Source: Zingiber officinale
Taxonomy: Eukaryota; Streptophyta; Magnoliopsida; Zingiberales; Zingiberaceae
Reading direction: 5' to 3'
Length of the DNA: 64,000 nt
NCBI RefSeq assembly: GCF_018446385.1
Contig: NC_056000.1
Location: 38,291,511 to 38,355,510 of the forward strand
A model generated the notes under the pieces. The model saw only the letters and a program-made list of their open reading frames with translations. It ran no database searches and was not told the DNA's origin. The position numbers and the translations under genes are program-made. Position 1 is the first letter of the stretch. Each line of letters begins with the position of its first letter. Below, in pieces: positions 59,946-64,000 of this stretch.

Positions 59946-60719
59946 CAACTTCAATATTTATAATTCCATATAAACTAGCCATCATACCTTAAAATTCCTA
60001 ATGTGAGATTAAAATTTCCATTGACAATGGAGTTTTTTCCATCAACTACTCTTTTTCATTCGTAGTTTTTTCCAACACATAACACATATGAAAGCTTATT
60101 CAATTAATTGATCTTATATACAATTGAACAAGTATAAATAATTTTTTTTTATCAAGTTGAATACTAAACTTATCCATGTTTTTTTTATAATAATCAAAGT
60201 ATCTTAATTTTATGATTCGACTAATTTTGAAGGTGACCAACTCAACCTAATAAAAATTTTTCATTGACTATCAGGATAAATCAGGAAGTTTAGATGAGTC
60301 ATAGCGGACACATCACAAGTAATTCAAATTCCTTAGAATGAGTCTTGACGGACAACTTAATGTCACAAGTAATTCGAATTCCTCATGTATAATCTACCCT
60401 AGGTGATATTGGAACTCTTTTTACCTTGGGAGCTCGTCCCATTGTTTACTATCGTACTATAACCTCGGGAGCAATACCAAACTTATTCTATTTTTTGATA
60501 ATCTAAATATGCGACTCTTACAATCTTGTTCTAGAAGTGACTGGTCCAACTCTATAAAAATTTTTCATCAACTATCGAAGTAAATTAAAAACGATAGATA
60601 AATTTTAAGGGACAATCCAACGCGTCATGAAATTTTCAAACTCAACTCTCTGAATATAATATGCACTGGATAAAATTTGAATATCTATTACCTAACAAGT
60701 CTGTCCCATTTTCACCGTA

Positions 60720-60880
60720 CCCCCGGGTAACACCAAACTTACTGTTTTTTTGGGCGGTTGATTATAGGTTTTGACAACCGTACGAATCATATACCGTGGC
60801 CCCGGGTAACACCAAACAAATTGTTTGTTTGGGTGGTTGATTATAGGTTTTGACAACCGTACGAATCATATAATCATCTA
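60720..60880. repeat. About 85-bp tandem duplication in the 3' flank of P450 copy 2
   Basis: CCCCGGGTAACACCAAAC ... GGTTGATTATAGGTTTTGAC-AACCGTACGAATCATATA occurs twice back to back; a third partial copy (GGGGCAACACCAAAT...GACAATCGTACGAAT) lies at 60897-60935, inserted in sequence shared with the 3' flank of copy 1. Confidence 0.85.
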
Positions 60881-60979
60881 ACTAGCAAGATGATAGGGGC
60901 AACACCAAATTTACTATTTTGACAATCGTACGAATAATATAATAATCAAACTATGATAGATAGTGAAGCAATACAGTTA

Positions 60980-62543
60980 TCAAACATGCAGTTTAGCAAG
61001 TAGATGAAGAGGGTTCTTCTTGTGCACGACGATTCCTAATGTCTCCTCCATGTCCAATTCATGCACCTCCGACGGCAGTTCCCAGTCGAAACTATACAAG
61101 AGATTCGCCAGCGCAAGCTCCACCACCGCCACTCCGAAATTGATCGCCGGGCAGCTCCGGCGGCCGGTTCCGAAGGGGAGAAAACAGAAGTCGTGGTTCC
61201 CCCTGAAGTCAACCTCGCCGCCCAAGAATCTCTCTGGCCGGAATTCCTCGGTGTCGCTCCAGCCTTCGGGGTCTCTGCCGATGGCCCAGGAGTTGATGAA
61301 CACTCTCATTCCCACCGGGATCTCGTAGCCCCCTACGATGCACCGCTCGGTGGTTTCGCGGGGAATCCCGAGAGGGACCGGCGGGTGCAATCTCAGGGCT
61401 TCCTTGATGATCAATTTCAGGCAGTCGAGGTTTCCGAGGTCGGACTCTTCGACCTTGGCCTTGTCTCCCATGGCCTGTCTGAGCTCCTTCTGCGTTCTCT
61501 CCATGACTTTAGGGTTCCTCATCAGCTCCGCCATTGCCCAAATGATCGTGGCAGAGGAGGTACCGGTTCCCGCCAAAAAGATGTCCTGGAATCCGTTCGT
61601 CGATCAGAAATTTATGCTAAGATCTGCGAAGATGTGAACGGATTACCATTAGAAGAGCCTTGACACGATCCATGCCCCTGATGATATTTTTGTCTGTCGG
61701 ATTCCGGTGTAGTCGGAGCAATAGATCGACCATGTCGACCTCGTCGTGATCCTCCCGGGCGAGGTGCTCTGCGATCACTTTGTTGTAGAGATCGTCCAGC
61801 TGATTAAAGACCTTCTCCACCCTCGCCTGCAGGCCGTCGAGTTTGTGGAGCCACCGCAGCCTGGGGAAGAAGTCGCCGGCGCAGAACCTTCCCATCAGCT
61901 CCTCTGCCTCCGCGAGAATCCAGTCGATGTCGTTGTTCCCTCTGCCATCGCCGCCGAACGCGGTGCGACACACGATGTTGTTCGCCAGCACAAGCATCAT
62001 CCTGCTGAGGTTGACCGGCGACGGCGATGGATGGCTGCGTATGGAGGCAACGGCACGGGCCACCTCCTCTTCCCGGACGGCCCGGAAGGACTGCACGCGC
62101 GCTGCGCTCAGCAGCTCCACCATGTAGAGCTTGCGCGCCTGGCGCCAGCACTCGCCGTACGGGGAGAAGGTGACGTCGTTGAGCCCGTAGCTGAGCTTGG
62201 TGGCGGCGAACAGCGCCGGGCGGCCGGAGAAGGCGAGATCGTGGTGCTTGAAGACTTCGCGAGCGGCGGCGGCGGAGGAGACGACCAGCGTGGGGACGGA
62301 ACCAAGGCGGAGGTACATGAGCGGTCCATGTTCGGCGGCAAGTGCGGAGAGGGCGAGGTGGGGGGCGGCGGAGCCCAGTTGGTGCAGGTTCCCGATGATC
62401 GGCAGCGGCCGCGGCCCCGGCGGGAGCTTGGCTTTGCATTGGCCATCTCTGCCTTCTCCGCGATGACTCCGGCGAAAGAGAAGGAAGAGCAGAGGAATCG
62501 AGACAACGCAGCAGAAGATCAGAATGCAGCCGTTTGGATTCAT
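60980..62543 (-). CDS. Cytochrome P450, CYP71 clan, copy 2 (2 exons, 500 aa)
   Basis: Exon 1 is 62543-61647 and exon 2 is 61585-60980; the 61-bp intron matches copy 1 in place and length. Start ATG at 62543 (MNPNGCILIFCC), anchor (ILIFCCVVSIPLLFLLF), hinge KLPPGPRPLPIIGNLHQL, WRQARK, I-helix AGTGTSSA (acidic residue replaced by Gly), K-helix KEALRLHPP, RPERF, haem loop FLPFGTGRRSCPA (last Gly replaced by Ala). Cys ligand and ExxR are intact and no frame break is seen. Very similar to copy 1 along the whole length, so a duplicate. Activity may be altered by the I-helix and haem-loop changes; substrate unknown. Confidence 0.92.
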
Positions 62544-62595
62544 GGCTGTGGAATCAATTGGAATGGAGGAGCGTTGATAAAGAGAGAGATGGGGA

Positions 62596-62601
62596 CACGT
62601 G
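62596..62601. promoter_or_regulatory. G-box (CACGTG) upstream of P450 copy 2
   Basis: GGACACGTGGCG about 53 bp above the ATG; the conserved counterpart of the motif at 42202-42207. The flanking GGC makes it also an ABRE-like match. Confidence 0.5.
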
Positions 62602-62649
62602 GCGACGTTTCGGGAGCTCAAAAAGAACTTGTACGGAGAAGTAAAGGAT

Positions 62650-64000
62650 AAATTATTGAAGAATTAGGGGTGTTCTTTTAAGGAATTTCATTTATTTTTT
62701 TATGATGAGTTTTATAAAGTTGATAGTTTTTTTATCAACTTTTATAGCATTGCATGTGATAGATTTTACCGACATTTATACATTTTTCTTATCAATCATT
62801 ATATAATACTACAGTCATATCTAACGATTAAGAAGAAAATTTTATTCTCATATATATATATATATATATATAGAAAAAAATAAAAGTAGAATTTCTCAGG
62901 ATGATTTTTAATTTATTCTTATTGATTTCACACGTTCTATTATAATTTTGATGGTATTTAAAAAATACTTGATTTGTTATCTCTCCATACATTGATATTG
63001 ACTGGTTATTTTTTATATCAAATAATTGATCAAAGTAATCATCATCATGAACATGCTCTGGTAAGAATGATGAAACTTATTATCTAGTTCAACTAAAAAT
63101 TCATCAAAATGATACTTCTTACAAAGAAAAATATATAATCTGACACAAGCCAAAACAACTCAACTTGTGTTGTATATAAAAATAGATGAGCTATTTTGAA
63201 TATTTTAAACCGCGATTTAAATACTCTCAATGACGATCTTCAAAGAGGCATGATGAAGATTGAGCAACTCCTTTTCATTTTCTAGGTGATGACTGTTGGG
63301 GTTGCAAGGTTGCAAACATAGTCCTATATTGAAAATACATGGGAAAGATCATGGGTTTATAAGAGAAAAAATATCTCCATTGGCATGAGACATTTTGGGG
63401 AGAGCCCAAGAGCAAAATCATGAGGGATTAGGCCCAAAGTAGACCTTTGTGCAGTAAATTCTTAAAGATGATAACATACACCTCAAAATGGAGTCAAACA
63501 TTGACACCGATTCAAATATCCACCATCCACAAAACATATTTACCTATCAAATCATATTCATGGAATAAAATGATCAAATATAAATAACATATGCAATTTT
63601 GAAAAAAGAAAAATCCCATATCACAAAACCAAAACAATTGATTAAACAAGAGTGGATGCTTCCAACAATAGATTTAAAAAAAAAATACAAAGCACCACAA
63701 TTTTTTTCGGACGAACCAAAACAATAAAGTCAAACAGTATAATCCTAATAAATGTTCACCTGTCTGTGAGAGAGATCGAATAAGAGTCGAGAAAATGGAA
63801 AGAGCGCTTGATTAACATATGGAACTCGAATTCAATGACGAAGGAATTCAATCTAGGAGCAAGAAAGAGACAGAATCATGGAGAAAGGGAAAAAAGAGGC
63901 GATGATGGTCAAAAAGAGAAAGACATGTTGAGTTAAAAGTATAAAGAAAACTCACGGATGAATAAATGACTTTTTATTTTTTATTTTTTTTAAAGTTTAC
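62650..64000. other. AT-rich intergenic DNA with (TA)n and a possible TRIM fragment
   Basis: (TA)n at 62851-62872. No gene seen to the end of the window. Confidence 0.55.
63294..63460 (+). repeat. Possible fragment of a small (TRIM-like) LTR
   Basis: TGTTGGGGTTGCAAGG start, a GGGTTTATAAGAG TATA-like box, then GGGGAGAGCCCAAGAGCAAAA and GGGATTAGGCCCAAAGTAGAC, wording common in short plant LTRs. No end, PBS or TSD could be found, so it is probably truncated. Confidence 0.4.

Larger units (their letters stand above)
56757..60979. other. AT-rich intergenic DNA, no convincing gene
   Basis: Long AT-rich stretch with a poly-T run near 57180. Frames at 58776-58991 and 59208-59523 have no recognisable domain or codon signal. 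A possible SINE lies at 59750-59945, and an about 85-bp tandem duplication at 60720-60880. Confidence 0.55.

Noticed and set aside
61746-62651. A 301-aa plus-strand open frame antisense to P450 copy 2 (and a similar one at 41351-41800)
   Set aside because: Lies exactly opposite the GC-rich P450 exon; the codon pattern is the shadow of the true frame, with no domain.

Overview
This is plant nuclear DNA, most likely from a monocot. It has short, phase-consistent spliceosomal introns, a GC-rich 5' exon in the plastid-protein gene, two A-type (CYP71-clan) cytochrome P450 genes with the usual single intron, and deeply nested plant transposons. A more precise guess (for example Zingiberales) would only be inference. 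I see three intact host-type genes: a RETICULATA-RELATED (DUF3411) plastid protein (12229-18400, minus, 8 exons, 543 aa) and two paralogous P450s (40585-42151 and 60980-62543, both minus, 2 exons each, 501 and 500 aa). A fourth intact gene is carried by a transposon: a 748-aa Ulp1-type cysteine protease (4364-7573, minus, 10 exons).

Layout. 1-7976: right part of a Mutator-like element (MULE A) whose left end lies outside the window. It holds two diverged Ulp1-like protease genes facing each other tail to tail, separated by about 400-bp tandem repeats rich in palindromes. 8055-9607: PIF/Harbinger-type element (TSD TAA) filled with five about 280-bp tandem repeats. 9611-12228: AT-rich, no gene seen. 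12229-18400: RETICULATA-RELATED gene with a MITE-like element in its large intron. 19430-25869: a decayed Ty3/gypsy (Tat/Athila-type) element on the minus strand, inserted in the gag of an older gypsy element whose LTR starts at 26425. That old LTR was later split by a copia-type solo LTR (26942-28567, TSD ATCAC) and by a hAT transposon (28790-39654, TSD CGGCCACC). The hAT transposase gene is itself interrupted by a gag-only LTR element (31916-39339, TSD CCAGT). 40585-42151: P450 copy 1. About 42866-54170: palindrome-rich element C, split by two gypsy solo LTRs, the second of which contains a complete gag-only LTR element (45909-53421, TSD TATGC). 54259-56747: non-autonomous MULE B with a perfect 9-bp TSD (TAATAACTT) and the same terminus as MULE A. 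56757-60979: AT-rich, no convincing gene. 60980-62543: P450 copy 2. 62650-64000: AT-rich, with a possible TRIM-like LTR fragment.

How it fits together. The two P450s are a local duplication (shared coding sequence, 61-bp intron and promoter G-box) now separated by a nest of transposons. The most unusual things are: (1) a gag-only retroelement flanked by a perfect TSD but with 250 bp of internal DNA outside its 5' LTR, beginning just after a polypurine-tract-like run, as expected if plus-strand DNA had been primed at an ectopic PPT; (2) LTRs built of serial short hairpins whose arms change together; (3) a MULE family with paired Ulp1 genes whose catalytic Asp position is Asn, plus a non-autonomous relative and shared palindromic modules. 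All coordinates, junctions and translations were read by eye from the sequence; no database search was run.
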